This document shows positions 25,765 through 35,929 of a stretch of 64,000 nt of DNA, piece after piece. The notes under the pieces were generated by a model that saw nothing but the letters and a program-made list of their open reading frames with translations, was not told the DNA's origin and made no database searches. The position numbers were made by a program, and so were the translations under genes. The DNA is taken from NCBI RefSeq assembly GCF_018802765.1, contig NZ_CP069163.1:124001-188000 (forward strand), given 5' to 3'. This DNA is from Paludibacterium sp. B53371 (GTDB lineage Bacteria; Pseudomonadota; Gammaproteobacteria; Burkholderiales; Chromobacteriaceae). Numbering within the stretch: the stretch's first letter is position 1; each line of letters opens with the position of its first letter.

Positions 25765-26421
25765 ATGACCATCAAAGCGGTACTGTTCGACCACGACGGG
25801 ACGTTGGTTGATTCGGAAATGATTCACTATCGACTGTGGTATGACGTCCTGCGCCTGCATGGTGTCGATCTGCCCTTGCCGGTCTATCAGCAACGTTATG
25901 CCGGGGTGCCGTCGGACGATAATGCCCGGGACATGGTGACGCGCTTCGAGCTGGATGTCGCTGCCGAGACGCTGTTTGCCGCCAAGGATCAGCGCACGGT
26001 CGATTATCTCGCGCAGCAGGCTTTCCCCCTGATGCCCGGTGTGCCGGAGATGCTCGATGCCTGTCGGCGTCATCGCCTCGACCTGGCGGTGGTAACCGGG
26101 GCCAACCAGCATGGCGTCGCGGCGTCGGCGCGCGAGCATGCCTGCTTCTCGCGCTTTGCCACCATGGTCAGCCGCGATGACGTGCGCTTCAGCAAACCTG
26201 AACCGGATGTCTATCTGCTGGCACTGGAAAGACTGGAATTGAAGGCCGAAGAGTGTATCGCGATCGAAGATACCGAATCCGGGGCCCGGGCAGCACACGC
26301 GGCGGGGATACGCTGCATCGCCGTTCCGACGGCTCTGTCGCAGCATCACGATTTCTCCGGCGCTGAAACGCGCTGCGGCAATATGGGCGAAGCCTGGCAC
26401 TGGATCGAACAACGGGTCTGA
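25765..26421 (+). CDS. HAD-superfamily hydrolase, subfamily IA
   Basis: A 218-residue phosphatase or phosphoglucomutase-like HAD enzyme. Motif I is FDHDGTLVDSE with nucleophile Asp9 and Asp11. Motif II lies in LAVVTGAN. Motif III/IV includes the Lys in RFSKPEPDVY and the acidic CIAIEDTESGARAAHAAGI. The helical cap between residues 20 and 80 indicates subfamily IA. Sequence resemblance to beta-phosphoglucomutase and YniC/YqaB phosphatases is general only; the substrate is unknown. An AGGGGGTG-like site precedes the ATG. Confidence 0.88.
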   Translation: MTIKAVLFDHDGTLVDSEMIHYRLWYDVLRLHGVDLPLPVYQQRYAGVPSDDNARDMVTRFELDVAAETLFAAKDQRTVDYLAQQAFPLMPGVPEMLDACRRHRLDLAVVTGANQHGVAASAREHACFSRFATMVSRDDVRFSKPEPDVYLLALERLELKAEECIAIEDTESGARAAHAAGIRCIAVPTALSQHHDFSGAETRCGNMGEAWHWIEQRV

Positions 26422-26426
26422 AAGTA

Positions 26427-26450
26427 CAGGCCATGGCGCGCCATGGCCTG
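26427..26450. terminator. 24-bp perfect palindrome between convergent genes
   Basis: CAGGCCATGGCG and its exact complement meet with no loop base left over. It lies between convergent genes, so a bidirectional transcript-end hairpin is likely, though no T run follows. A protein-binding site is an alternative. Confidence 0.45.
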
Positions 26451-26458
26451 CGTGATGA

Positions 26459-27163
26459 TCAGAAACGATAGCCGACTTTTGCATTAAACCGGGTCATTGA
26501 GGGCTTGGTGCTAAAGTCGCTTATTGTGTTCGTAATCGAGTGATTGATGTTGGCGAACTGGACATATTCCCCCTCAAACTGGAGTTCCAGGCCATCTTTC
26601 CAGTTGCGGGTCAGCCCCAGTCCGATCCCGTAGCCCTTCACTTTCTTGCTTTGTATATTATCCATCCAGGTCGGGGTGGTGCGGAACCGATATGCCGACT
26701 CAGCGTTGGCCTCGTGGTAAGCGAGTTTGCCGGATACCAGCCAGTTCTCTCCCCACTTTCGTCCGATGGTGCCATAGACTGCGGTGTGATTTTTCAGCGT
26801 GAGCGTGAGGGTTTGCGAACCGGTCAGTGGAATGTAGCTGACAATGCTTTCTCCACTGGTGCGCTTGCCAGCCTCATACTCCACGCCGATACCGGCCACC
26901 CATTTCGGCGCCATCTGCCATTGCCAGTTCATGTCGATGACCGGCAGCAGGCTGGCACGGAAATCATTGCCCGAACTCATGTTGGGGTTGCCATTACTGA
27001 TGGTGATGAACAGCTTGTAAATCTCCTCGTTGCTGACCTGATGTTGAATCCCGGCCAGGGAGGCGCCAAGGCTGATGGAAGGGCCGACAAAAGGATCTGC
27101 CTGCGCCCAGCTGCTGCAGGCCAGCAGGCTGCCGGCCAGGAGGAGGGGACTTGATTTGCGCAT
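26459..27163 (-). CDS. predicted outer-membrane beta-barrel protein
   Basis: A 234-residue protein with a signal peptide (cleavage near WAQA-DP, residue 22). Alternating polar/aromatic strands follow, and the C terminus is AKVGYRF, the aromatic end recognised by the Bam machinery. Strands such as PKWVAGIGVEYEAGKRT, HTAVYGTIGRKWG and GLELQFEGEYVQFANI fit an eight-to-ten-stranded OmpA/OmpW-like barrel. No specific family was recognised. Its codon and base composition is less GC-rich than neighbouring genes, which may reflect transfer or relaxed selection. An AGGAG site precedes the ATG. Confidence 0.75.
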   Translation of the reverse strand: MRKSSPLLLAGSLLACSSWAQADPFVGPSISLGASLAGIQHQVSNEEIYKLFITISNGNPNMSSGNDFRASLLPVIDMNWQWQMAPKWVAGIGVEYEAGKRTSGESIVSYIPLTGSQTLTLTLKNHTAVYGTIGRKWGENWLVSGKLAYHEANAESAYRFRTTPTWMDNIQSKKVKGYGIGLGLTRNWKDGLELQFEGEYVQFANINHSITNTISDFSTKPSMTRFNAKVGYRF

Positions 27164-27178
27164 ATTGGCTCCTGAAAG

Positions 27179-27204
27179 GACAAGAGCGCGTCAGCGCTCT
27201 TGTC
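27179..27204 (-). other. 11-bp perfect hairpin before the barrel-protein gene
   Basis: GACAAGAGCGC and its exact complement flank a four-base loop, ending 15 bases upstream of the barrel-protein ATG on its own strand. It lies between the stop of the upstream hydroxylase gene and this start. It may terminate the former or form a 5'UTR structure that influences the ribosome site. Confidence 0.5.
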
Positions 27205-27285
27205 GTGGGTGAAAACGGAGCCAAATTTATGGTTTCTCAGTACACCGGTCAGTCAGCCAATCTGGAAAATGCGATCAGCCAATTC

Positions 27286-28149
27286 CTATTCGTTGATTTG
27301 GGCGGCCACGATGGCCGCGGCCCGCTCCGGCGGTGCCAGCAGCATGGCCAGTTTGGCACGCCAGCCCTTGACCTGACGGATTTCGTGCAGCATGTCGCGC
27401 CATTCGCAGAAGGTAACGCGCAAGGGGTTATAGGTGTTGACGGGTTTGACCGTGCCATAGTCACAGGGCTCGTCGTCACGCTCCGCCACATAGGTGCCGA
27501 ACAACCGGTCCCAGATCACCAGCACACCGGCGTAATTCCGGTCGATGTAGAGCGGATTGCGCGCGTGATGGCAGCGATGCACCTGCGGGGTGTTGAGCAC
27601 AAACTCCAGCGGTCCCAGATCCCGGCACAGGCGGGTGTGGACAAAAAACTGATAGGCCAGATTCAGCAGCACGACCGTAATGATCGACTGTGCCGGAAAG
27701 CCGATCCAGGCCAGGGGCAGCCAGAACAGCCACATGCCGGCCACCGGATACATCAGGCTTTGGCGGAAGGCCGTGGTGAAGTTCATGCGCGTCGAGCTGT
27801 GATGGACGTTATGGGCGGCCCATAGCCAGCGTACACGGTGGCTGGCACGGTGGAACCAGTAGTAGAGAAAGTCCTGCAGCACAAACAGCGCCAGGGTACT
27901 TTGCCAGCCCGGGGTGATGACAAACAGGTGGTGCTTTTCGGCCAGCCAGGTGAACAGTGGCAGGGTCAGCAGCCAGGCGAGCTTGTCTGCCCCCTGATGC
28001 AGCAGTGCCAGCACGGCATTGCACAGTGAGTCTGCCAGGCTGAAATACTCGCTGTGGCCATGCCGGCGCCAGTAAACAAATTCGCCGGCGACAAACAGCA
28101 GAAACAGCGGCGACATCGCCAGCAGAATCAGTTCGACATCCAGATGCAT
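27286..28149 (-). CDS. sterol desaturase/fatty acid hydroxylase family protein
   Basis: A 287-residue membrane di-iron enzyme. Histidine boxes are visible: HRASH, HNVHHSS and HRCHHARN, the cluster that binds the diiron centre in the fatty acid hydroxylase superfamily. Hydrophobic segments occupy the first 150 residues. The substrate (fatty acid, carotenoid, lipid) cannot be told. ATG 28149 has a GGGGG stretch just upstream; an ATG at 28176 is in frame but has no ribosome site. Confidence 0.87.
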   Translation of the reverse strand: MHLDVELILLAMSPLFLLFVAGEFVYWRRHGHSEYFSLADSLCNAVLALLHQGADKLAWLLTLPLFTWLAEKHHLFVITPGWQSTLALFVLQDFLYYWFHRASHRVRWLWAAHNVHHSSTRMNFTTAFRQSLMYPVAGMWLFWLPLAWIGFPAQSIITVVLLNLAYQFFVHTRLCRDLGPLEFVLNTPQVHRCHHARNPLYIDRNYAGVLVIWDRLFGTYVAERDDEPCDYGTVKPVNTYNPLRVTFCEWRDMLHEIRQVKGWRAKLAMLLAPPERAAAIVAAQINE

Positions 28150-28262
28150 GGTGCCCCCGGCAGATTGAATGACCATTAGTCATGATAATAGCATCGCTGC
28201 GGCATGCGGATGAAAAATGGCATGGCACGGCCTGCCGGGTGTGGTATCGATACCAAGAAGAA

Positions 28263-28281
28263 CGGGGGCCGAGGCCCCCGT
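28263..28281 (-). terminator. terminator at the end of the mre/mrd operon
   Basis: CGGGGGCC and GGCCCCCG form a tight stem directly after the rodA stop, followed on the minus strand by TTCTTCTT. It probably ends the rod-shape operon. Confidence 0.7.
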
Positions 28282-28283
28282 GT

Positions 28284-29378
28284 TCATTTGCGCAGTTTGC
28301 CGATGCTCATCAGCATGCCGGTGCCGATGAACAGGGTGACGGTGGCGGTACCGCCATAGGAGACAAAGGGCAGGGGCACGCCGACCACCGGCAGAATACC
28401 CGAGACCATGCCCATATTGACGAAGGCGTAGAAGAAGAACGACAGGGTGATCGAGCCGGCCATCAGGCGGCCATACAGCGTCTGAGCCCGCGCGGTGATC
28501 ATCAGGCCGCGGCTGATGATCAGCAGGTAAAGGCCGACCAGGATCAGGTTGCCGATCATGCCGAACTCTTCCGAGAATACGGCAAAGATGAAGTCGGTCG
28601 TTCGCTCCGGAATGTAGTCGAGGTGCGTCTGGGTGCCGTTGAGCCAGCCCTTGCCGATCGGACCGCCGGAACCGATGGCGATCATGGACTGGATGATGTG
28701 GTAGCCGGCGCCGAGCGGGTCGCTCATCGGGTCGATCAGGGTCAGAATGCGCTTTCGCTGGTAGTCGTGCATGACGTGCCAGATGACCGGCAGGCTGGCC
28801 GAGAAGGCGATCAGTCCGCCGACGATCACGCGCCAGGACAGGCCGGCGAAAAACAGCACGAAGAAGCCGGCGGCCATGATCAGGGTGGCGGTCCCCAGGT
28901 CAGGCTGCTTGAGAATCAGGCCGACCGGCAGCAGCATCAGTAGCACCGCACCGATAAAGTGCCACCAGCGCAGATTGGCCTCGTGCTTCTGGAAGTACCA
29001 GGCGATCATCATCGGCAGGGCGATCTTCATGATTTCCGATGGCTGGATGCGGGTGAAGCCCAGTGACAGCCAGCGGGTGGAACCATTGACGGTAATGCCC
29101 TTGAAATGGACGGCGATCAGCAGCAGCAGGCCGACGAGATACAGGGGCGGTCCGAAATGCATGATCACCTGCGGTCGCGTACGCGCGATGATCCACATGA
29201 TGCACAGCGACAGCACGGTGTAGGCCAGCTTGTTGTCGATCTTGTCGAAACTCTGGTTCGAGGCAGAGTAGAGCACCAGCAGGCTCAGCATGAAAATGAG
29301 GCCGAGAAACAGCATCAGCCAGCCATCGAGCGGCTCGATCAGTTTGGCCCACAGGCGCTTAAGGATTTGCGACTTCAT
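28284..29378 (-). CDS. rodA: rod-shape peptidoglycan glycosyltransferase RodA
   Basis: A 364-residue SEDS-family polytopic membrane protein that polymerises lipid II during elongation with PBP2. SEDS signatures: GSTRWLSLGFTRIQPSE, KQPDLGTATLIMAAG, and the C-terminal LPFVSYGGTATV. About ten hydrophobic segments. ATG 29378 (MKSQILKRL) overlaps the mrdA stop by 20 bases; the TTG upstream is less likely. Compared with the second SEDS protein in the window (FtsW at 46381), its placement beside mrdA assigns it to elongation. Confidence 0.95.
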   Translation of the reverse strand: MKSQILKRLWAKLIEPLDGWLMLFLGLIFMLSLLVLYSASNQSFDKIDNKLAYTVLSLCIMWIIARTRPQVIMHFGPPLYLVGLLLLIAVHFKGITVNGSTRWLSLGFTRIQPSEIMKIALPMMIAWYFQKHEANLRWWHFIGAVLLMLLPVGLILKQPDLGTATLIMAAGFFVLFFAGLSWRVIVGGLIAFSASLPVIWHVMHDYQRKRILTLIDPMSDPLGAGYHIIQSMIAIGSGGPIGKGWLNGTQTHLDYIPERTTDFIFAVFSEEFGMIGNLILVGLYLLIISRGLMITARAQTLYGRLMAGSITLSFFFYAFVNMGMVSGILPVVGVPLPFVSYGGTATVTLFIGTGMLMSIGKLRK

Positions 29379-31335
29379 CGCTGGCAACCTTCTTGGCGGG
29401 TGGGGGCGCCTGCACGATCGGCAGGGTCGCGGTTTTCAGTTCTTCGGCAATGGCCGGGGGGACTTTGCCGGTGAGATAGAAGTCGAAAATGGCGCGGGCA
29501 ATCGGTGCCGCGGCGCCGGCACCCCAGCCGCCGTTTTCGACGATCACCGCCACGGCGATTTTCGGATGATCCACCGGTGCGAAGGCAATAAACCAGGAGT
29601 GGTCGCGGTTTTGCTCCGCAATGGCAGAGGCGTTGTACTTGGCGCCCTGCTTGATCGCCACCACCTGTGCCGTACCGGTCTTGCCGGCCATGGTATAGGT
29701 CAGGCCGGCACCAATGGAGCCTGCCGTGCCGCCCGGCTTGAGCACGCCTTCCATACCGGCCTTGATGTAATCGAAGTAGGCCTGCGGGAAGGGCAGCTGT
29801 CGCAGCGGCGAAGTATTGACATGCGTCTCGCGGCCGGTGCGCACATCGACAATCGATTCGACCAGATGCGGGCGGAACAGCTTGCCGTCATTGGCCATGG
29901 TGGCGGTGGCATTGGCCATCTGCAGCGGGGTATAGGAGTTGTAACCCTGGCCGATACCGATACTGACGACGTCGCCCGGCAGCCATTTCTGCGCTGCCGG
30001 CCCCAGTCTGGCAAAGCGGCGGGCTTTCCATTCTTTCGACGGCAGGACGCCGGCCAGCTCGCCATCCAGGTCGATGCCGGTTTTGCTGCCCAGCCCGAAC
30101 TGGCCGATCACCGGCGAAATCCGGTCGATGCCCATGTCCCAGGCCAGCTTGTAAAAGAAGGTGTCACTGGACACGGTGATGGCCTTTTGCAGGGTCACCA
30201 TGCCATGGCCGTTCTTGTCGGCATCGCGGAACTGGTGCGAGCTGCCCGGCAGCACAAACACCCCCGGTGCGCCGCGGATGTCATCCATCTTGATGATGCC
30301 GGACATCAGTGCCGCCATGGCCATGAACGGCTTGAAAGTCGAGCCGGGAGGGTAGATACCGCGCATGGCGCGATTGACCAGCGGTTTGTGCCAGTCGCCG
30401 TTCAGTGCGGCCCAGGTCTGGCTGTCGATACCGTCGATGAACAGGGCCGGATCGAAACCCGGCTTGGAGAGGAAGGCCAGCACGCCGCCGTCATTGGGAT
30501 CGATGGCGACCAGGGCGCCACGGCGGTCACCAAACAGCTTGTCGGCAATTTCCTGCAGACGGATATCCAGTGCCAGTTTGAGGGTGTTGCCGTTGACGGG
30601 CGGGGTGCGCTTGAGCGAGCGGATGGCTCGGCCACCGGAGTCGGTCTCAACCTCCTCGAAGCCGACCTGGCCATGCAGCTGATCTTCATACACCGCTTCC
30701 AGGCCGGTTTTGCCAATATACGTGGTGCCACGGTAATTGGTGGTCTTGTCTTCGTCTTCGAGCTGTTGCTTTTCTTTCAGGTTGATACGGCCGATATAGC
30801 CCAGCGCATGGCTGGTCAGTTCCTTGAACGGATAGTCGCGGAACAGGCGCGCCTTGACCTCGACCCCCTGGAAACGCCACATATTGGCGGCCAGGCGAGC
30901 GGCTTCCTCATCGGTCAGCTTGACCTTGAGCGGCAGGGTCTCGAAATCCTTGGCATCTTCCTGGAATTTGCGGAAGCGCTTCATATCACGCGGCGTGATA
31001 TCGACCAGCTGCTTGAGCTGAGCGATGGTGGCTTCCATGTCGTCGATCTTGCTGGGGGTCAGTTCCAGCGTGTAAGACGAATAGTTCTGCGCCAGGACCA
31101 CCCCGTTGCGATCCAGAATCAGTCCGCGGTTGGGCAGGATGGGCACCAGCGAGATGCGGTTGTTCTGGGCCAGGGTGGTGAAGTGCTGGTACTGCACGAC
31201 CTGCAGCCAGACAAAGCGGCCGATCAGCAGGAAAAACATCAGCAACATGAAGACGTACGCCACCACCAGGCGCAGCTGGAACTGATTCTCTTCCGAACGC
31301 AGGTTTTTCAGGCTGGTGAGTTTCTCGCGTGGCAT
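29359..31335 (-). CDS. mrdA: penicillin-binding protein 2 (MrdA), elongation transpeptidase
   Basis: A 658-residue class B PBP that cross-links peptidoglycan during cell elongation. It has a single N-terminal membrane helix (about 23-45), a pedestal domain, and the transpeptidase domain with SxxK as STFK (in PPGSTFKPF), the SxD variant SSDTFFYKLA, and KTG as AGKTGTAQ. The SSD rather than SSN form is usual for PBP2. The proline-rich C-terminal tail (QAPPPAKKVA) is variable. Two bases separate it from mreD, and it overlaps rodA. Confidence 0.95.
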   Translation of the reverse strand: MPREKLTSLKNLRSEENQFQLRLVVAYVFMLLMFFLLIGRFVWLQVVQYQHFTTLAQNNRISLVPILPNRGLILDRNGVVLAQNYSSYTLELTPSKIDDMEATIAQLKQLVDITPRDMKRFRKFQEDAKDFETLPLKVKLTDEEAARLAANMWRFQGVEVKARLFRDYPFKELTSHALGYIGRINLKEKQQLEDEDKTTNYRGTTYIGKTGLEAVYEDQLHGQVGFEEVETDSGGRAIRSLKRTPPVNGNTLKLALDIRLQEIADKLFGDRRGALVAIDPNDGGVLAFLSKPGFDPALFIDGIDSQTWAALNGDWHKPLVNRAMRGIYPPGSTFKPFMAMAALMSGIIKMDDIRGAPGVFVLPGSSHQFRDADKNGHGMVTLQKAITVSSDTFFYKLAWDMGIDRISPVIGQFGLGSKTGIDLDGELAGVLPSKEWKARRFARLGPAAQKWLPGDVVSIGIGQGYNSYTPLQMANATATMANDGKLFRPHLVESIVDVRTGRETHVNTSPLRQLPFPQAYFDYIKAGMEGVLKPGGTAGSIGAGLTYTMAGKTGTAQVVAIKQGAKYNASAIAEQNRDHSWFIAFAPVDHPKIAVAVIVENGGWGAGAAAPIARAIFDFYLTGKVPPAIAEELKTATLPIVQAPPPAKKVASDEVANP

Positions 31336-31337
31336 GG

Positions 31338-31841
31338 TCAGACTTTATGCGATCGGTAGGGCAACAGCAGCAGCTTGGTCAGCAGCGGCCAGAGGATGGC
31401 GCCGGTCAGTGGCGGGATGAAATACGACCAGCCGATAAAAGCCGAGCCGGTGGCCATGCGGGTGGCCACCATGATGAGCTGGTTGGTCAGCATCAGCGCC
31501 AGCACCGCCAGCGTCTGCTGGCCGAGGTTGAACATGATCAGCTGGCGCTGGCGCAGCAGTGCCATATAGCTGGTGATCGAATACGCCAGGGCGTGCTGGC
31601 CGAACATGCCGGTCGAGGCGACGTCGGCAATGATGCCCAGGGTAAACGCCGTGCCGACGCTGACGCGGCGCGGCTGGTTGATGACCCAGTAGAGGATCAG
31701 CAGGGCGATGAAGTCGGGCAGCCAGAGCGCCGTGCTGACCGGCAGCGGCAGCAGGTCGATCAGGATGGCAATGACAAAGCTCAGGTAGATGAAGCGCCGC
31801 CGGACCGGCTTCAACAGTTCTTTCGGTCGGTCAAACGACAT
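31338..31841 (-). CDS. mreD: rod-shape protein MreD
   Basis: A 167-residue inner-membrane protein with about five hydrophobic segments, part of the Mre elongation complex. The PEPP-free bacterial MreD pattern is seen (FVIAILIDLLPLP; PDFIALLILYWVI; GIIADVASTGMFGQHALAYSI). Identification rests strongly on its place between mreC and mrdA with gaps of 3 and 2 bases. Confidence 0.92.
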   Translation of the reverse strand: MSFDRPKELLKPVRRRFIYLSFVIAILIDLLPLPVSTALWLPDFIALLILYWVINQPRRVSVGTAFTLGIIADVASTGMFGQHALAYSITSYMALLRQRQLIMFNLGQQTLAVLALMLTNQLIMVATRMATGSAFIGWSYFIPPLTGAILWPLLTKLLLLPYRSHKV

Positions 31842-31844
31842 GGC

Positions 31845-32753
31845 TTACTCCGTGGAATCGTCGGGTTGTGCTTTGCCCTTCTTGGGCGCAGGCGTGGCCG
31901 GGTCGGCCGGTCGGGCAGGGATATTGGCCTTTTCCTGCAGGATCAGCACGTAGCGTCCCTTCTGGACGCCGGCAGTCGGCATGGTGGTCACATGAATGAA
32001 TGCACTGTCCGGGTTGCGCTCGACGCGGGTGACGAACGCCACCGGAATCCCTTCCGGGTAGAGGCCGTCGATACCGGAGGTGACCATCAGGTCGCCCGGG
32101 CGCACGTCGGCATGAATCGGCAGATAGCGGGCTTCGACACCGCCGCCGTAGCCATAGAGGATGGCACGCAGACCGGTACGCTGGATGGTGACCGGGATCA
32201 TCAGGGTCTTGTCGGTGATCAGCGTGACTTCGGCCGTCAGGGGCTGGACGCGGGTGATCTGGCCGATCAGGCCGCGATCATCGACCACCGGCTGACCGGC
32301 GTGCAGCTTCGAATCCTGGCCCTTGTCGATGATGATCTTGTAGGAGAAGGGGTCGCGGCCGGTGTAGAGGATTTCCGCCAGGCTGGCGCCGTCCGGTCGT
32401 TCGCTCTTGAGCTGGTTGAGTGCGCGCAGGGCTTCGAAGTCGTGCTCTGCCGCTTCCAGACGCTGTACGCGCGACAGCAGCACGATCTGCTGCCGGCGCA
32501 ACACTTCGTTTTCCGCCTGCAGGGTGCTTTGTGTCGTGAGAAAGTCGTCGATGCGCCGTGCGGCAACCAAGGGGAAGTTGATTGCGCGTTGCAGCGGATA
32601 GAACAGCACCGACATGCCTTGACGGGTGTATTCCATCAGCCCGTACTGGCTGTCGCCGATCAGCAGGGCAACCGACATCGCGACGCAGATGGCAAGCCGC
32701 GAGCCGGGCGAAAGTCCCTGGCGAATGAAACTGGGATTATTGGCAAAATCCAT
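31845..32753 (-). CDS. mreC: rod-shape protein MreC
   Basis: A 302-residue bitopic scaffold protein of the elongasome. It has a membrane helix (about 18-38), a coiled coil (about 65-105, LQAENEVLRRQQIVLLSRVQRLEAAE region) and a beta-rich periplasmic domain with the VVDDRGLIGQI and GDLMVTSGIDGLYPEGIPVA signatures. It ends in a Pro/Lys-rich low-complexity tail. Known: MreC binds and activates PBP2. It starts 83 bases after mreB, behind an intercistronic hairpin. Confidence 0.94.
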   Translation of the reverse strand: MDFANNPSFIRQGLSPGSRLAICVAMSVALLIGDSQYGLMEYTRQGMSVLFYPLQRAINFPLVAARRIDDFLTTQSTLQAENEVLRRQQIVLLSRVQRLEAAEHDFEALRALNQLKSERPDGASLAEILYTGRDPFSYKIIIDKGQDSKLHAGQPVVDDRGLIGQITRVQPLTAEVTLITDKTLMIPVTIQRTGLRAILYGYGGGVEARYLPIHADVRPGDLMVTSGIDGLYPEGIPVAFVTRVERNPDSAFIHVTTMPTAGVQKGRYVLILQEKANIPARPADPATPAPKKGKAQPDDSTE

Positions 32754-32793
32754 CAGACCCTGCGTTCCCCCGGTGGGGCATGACTGGTTGCAA

Positions 32794-32821
32794 CCCCGCG
32801 GCGCCCGAGGGCGCTACGGGG
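32794..32821 (-). terminator. intercistronic hairpin between mreB and mreC
   Basis: GCGCCC/GGGCGC inner stem (32801-32814) and CCCCG/CGGGG outer stem form a GC-rich structure. On the minus strand it is followed by TTGCAACC rather than a T run. It could attenuate transcription or protect mRNA ends so that MreB is made in excess over MreC and MreD. Confidence 0.5.
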
Positions 32822-32836
32822 CCTTTGGCAATGTGA

Positions 32837-34099
<1,263 letters not shown>

Positions 34100-34387
34100 A
34101 TGTCACTGACGCAGCAAGATGTCGCGCGTATCGCCAAATTGGCTCGCATCGCGGTCACCGAACAGGAAATCGAGGCCGTCGGCCAGCAATTGAATGACAT
34201 TTTCGGCCTGATCGAGCAGATGCAGGCGATCAACACCGATGACGTCGAGCCGATGTCGCACCCGCAGGATGTCGCTCTGCGCCTGCGTGCCGACGCCGTG
34301 ACCGAAGCCGATCAGCGTGCCGCCTTCATGGCCCTGGCCCCGCAGGCCGAAGCCGGGCTGTTCCTGGTACCCAAGGTCATCGAATAA
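34100..34387 (+). CDS. gatC: Asp-tRNA(Asn)/Glu-tRNA(Gln) amidotransferase subunit C
   Basis: A 95-residue small subunit that wraps between GatA and GatB and stabilises the complex. Family pattern: DVARIAKLARIAVTE at the N terminus and the MQAINTDDVEPMSHP linker, then LRADAVTE. AAAGAGG precedes the ATG. Its presence suggests that the organism makes Gln-tRNA and/or Asn-tRNA by the indirect amidation route. Confidence 0.95.
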   Translation: MSLTQQDVARIAKLARIAVTEQEIEAVGQQLNDIFGLIEQMQAINTDDVEPMSHPQDVALRLRADAVTEADQRAAFMALAPQAEAGLFLVPKVIE

Positions 34388-34462
34388 ACCCTCTCTGTAC
34401 CCGAATTCGGGCGTAGTGGCAGCCAGTGCCGCCCTGCGCCAACGGCTAATGGAATGACAACA

Positions 34463-35914
34463 ATGATCACTGCCACGCTCAAGACCCTGTCGCAGCAACT
34501 GGCGAGCGGCGCCGTTTCCAGCGAAGAGCTGGCGCGCGCCTACCTGGCGCGCATCGATGCGCTGAACCCGGCGCTGAATGCCTTCATCACCGTCGATCAC
34601 GACAAGACCCTGGCAGAAGCCCGCGCGGCCGACGCCCGTCGCGCCGCCGGCCAGGCCGGCCTGCTGACCGGTGTGCCGATGGCGCACAAGGACCTGTTCT
34701 GCCAGCAGGGCTGGAAGACCTCCTGCGGCTCGCGCATGCTGGACAATTTTGTCTCGCCTTACGATGCCCATGTGGTCGAACAGTGCAAAAAGGCCGGCCT
34801 GGTAACGCTGGGCCGCACCAATATGGATGAATTCGCCATGGGGTCCTCCAACGAGAACTCCTGGTATGGCGCCGTGAAAAACCCCTGGGACACCGCCGCC
34901 ATTCCGGGGGGCTCCTCCGGTGGTTCGGCCGTTGCCGTCGCCGCGCGCATGGTACCGGTGGCCACGGCAACCGATACCGGTGGCTCGATTCGCCAGCCGG
35001 CATCGCATTGCGGTGTGACCGGTCTCAAGCCGACCTACGGCGTGGTCAGCCGCTATGGCATGGTGGCCTTTGCTTCCTCGCTTGATCAGGGCGGCATGAT
35101 GGCACAGACGGCCGAAGACTGTGCCCTGATGCTCAATGTGATGGCCGGTTTCGACAAGCGGGACTCGACCAGCGTCGAGCGTGCTGCCGAAGACTATGCC
35201 CGTGATCTGGCCAGACCGCTGGCCGGACTCCGGGTCGGTCTGCCGCGCGAGTATTTCGCCGAAGGTCTGTCTGCGGATGTGGCGCGCGTGGTCGACGCGG
35301 CTGTGGCCGAGCTGAAGAAGCAGGGGGCGACCGTTGTCGACGTCAGCCTGCCGAACACTGCCCTGTCGATCCCGTCCTATTACGTGATTGCGCCGGCAGA
35401 GGCGTCGTCCAACCTGAGCCGATATGACGGCGTGCGCTATGGCCACCGTGCGGCAGAGTACAGCGATCTGGTCGACATGTACGAAAAGACCCGTGCCGAA
35501 GGCTTTGGCGCCGAGGTCAAGCGCCGCATCATGGTCGGCACCTATGTGTTGTCGCATGGCTACTACGACGCCTATTACCTCAAGGCGCAGAAGATCCGTC
35601 GTCTGATTGCCAATGACTTTGCCGCGGCCTTCCGCGACTGTGACGTCATTCTCGGACCGGTGGCGCCGACGGCAGCCTTCGACCTGGGCTCGATGAACAA
35701 CGACCCGGTCGAGATGTACCTGTCGGACATCTATACCCTGTCGGTCAACCTGGCCGGCCTGCCCGGCATGAGCGTGCCGGCCGGTTTCGCCGGCAATGGC
35801 CGTCCGATCGGTCTGCAGCTGATCGGCAACTATTTCGACGAGGCGCGCCTGTTGAATGTGGCTCACCAGTTCCAGCTGGCCACCGATTGGCACACCCGCG
35901 CACCGGCGCTGTAA
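34463..35914 (+). CDS. gatA: Asp-tRNA(Asn)/Glu-tRNA(Gln) amidotransferase subunit A
   Basis: A 483-residue amidase that generates ammonia from glutamine for transamidation. The amidase-signature Ser-cisSer-Lys triad is visible: Lys in [10 protein letters not shown], the [13 protein letters not shown] loop, and the nucleophile serine in [12 protein letters not shown] chose ATG 34463, which has GGA nine bases upstream; ATG 34454 is also in frame and would add three residues. Second gene of the gatCAB operon. Confidence 0.96.
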   Translation: MITATLKTLSQQLASGAVSSEELARAYLARIDALNPALNAFITVDHDKTLAEARAADARRAAGQAGLLTGVPMAHKDLFCQQGWKTSCGSRMLDNFVSPYDAHVVEQCKKAGLVTLGRTNMDEFAMGSSNENSWYGAVKNPWDTAAIPGGSSGGSAVAVAARMVPVATATDTGGSIRQPASHCGVTGLKPTYGVVSRYGMVAFASSLDQGGMMAQTAEDCALMLNVMAGFDKRDSTSVERAAEDYARDLARPLAGLRVGLPREYFAEGLSADVARVVDAAVAELKKQGATVVDVSLPNTALSIPSYYVIAPAEASSNLSRYDGVRYGHRAAEYSDLVDMYEKTRAEGFGAEVKRRIMVGTYVLSHGYYDAYYLKAQKIRRLIANDFAAAFRDCDVILGPVAPTAAFDLGSMNNDPVEMYLSDIYTLSVNLAGLPGMSVPAGFAGNGRPIGLQLIGNYFDEARLLNVAHQFQLATDWHTRAPAL

Positions 35915-35929
35915 AGGGAAGAACAGACT

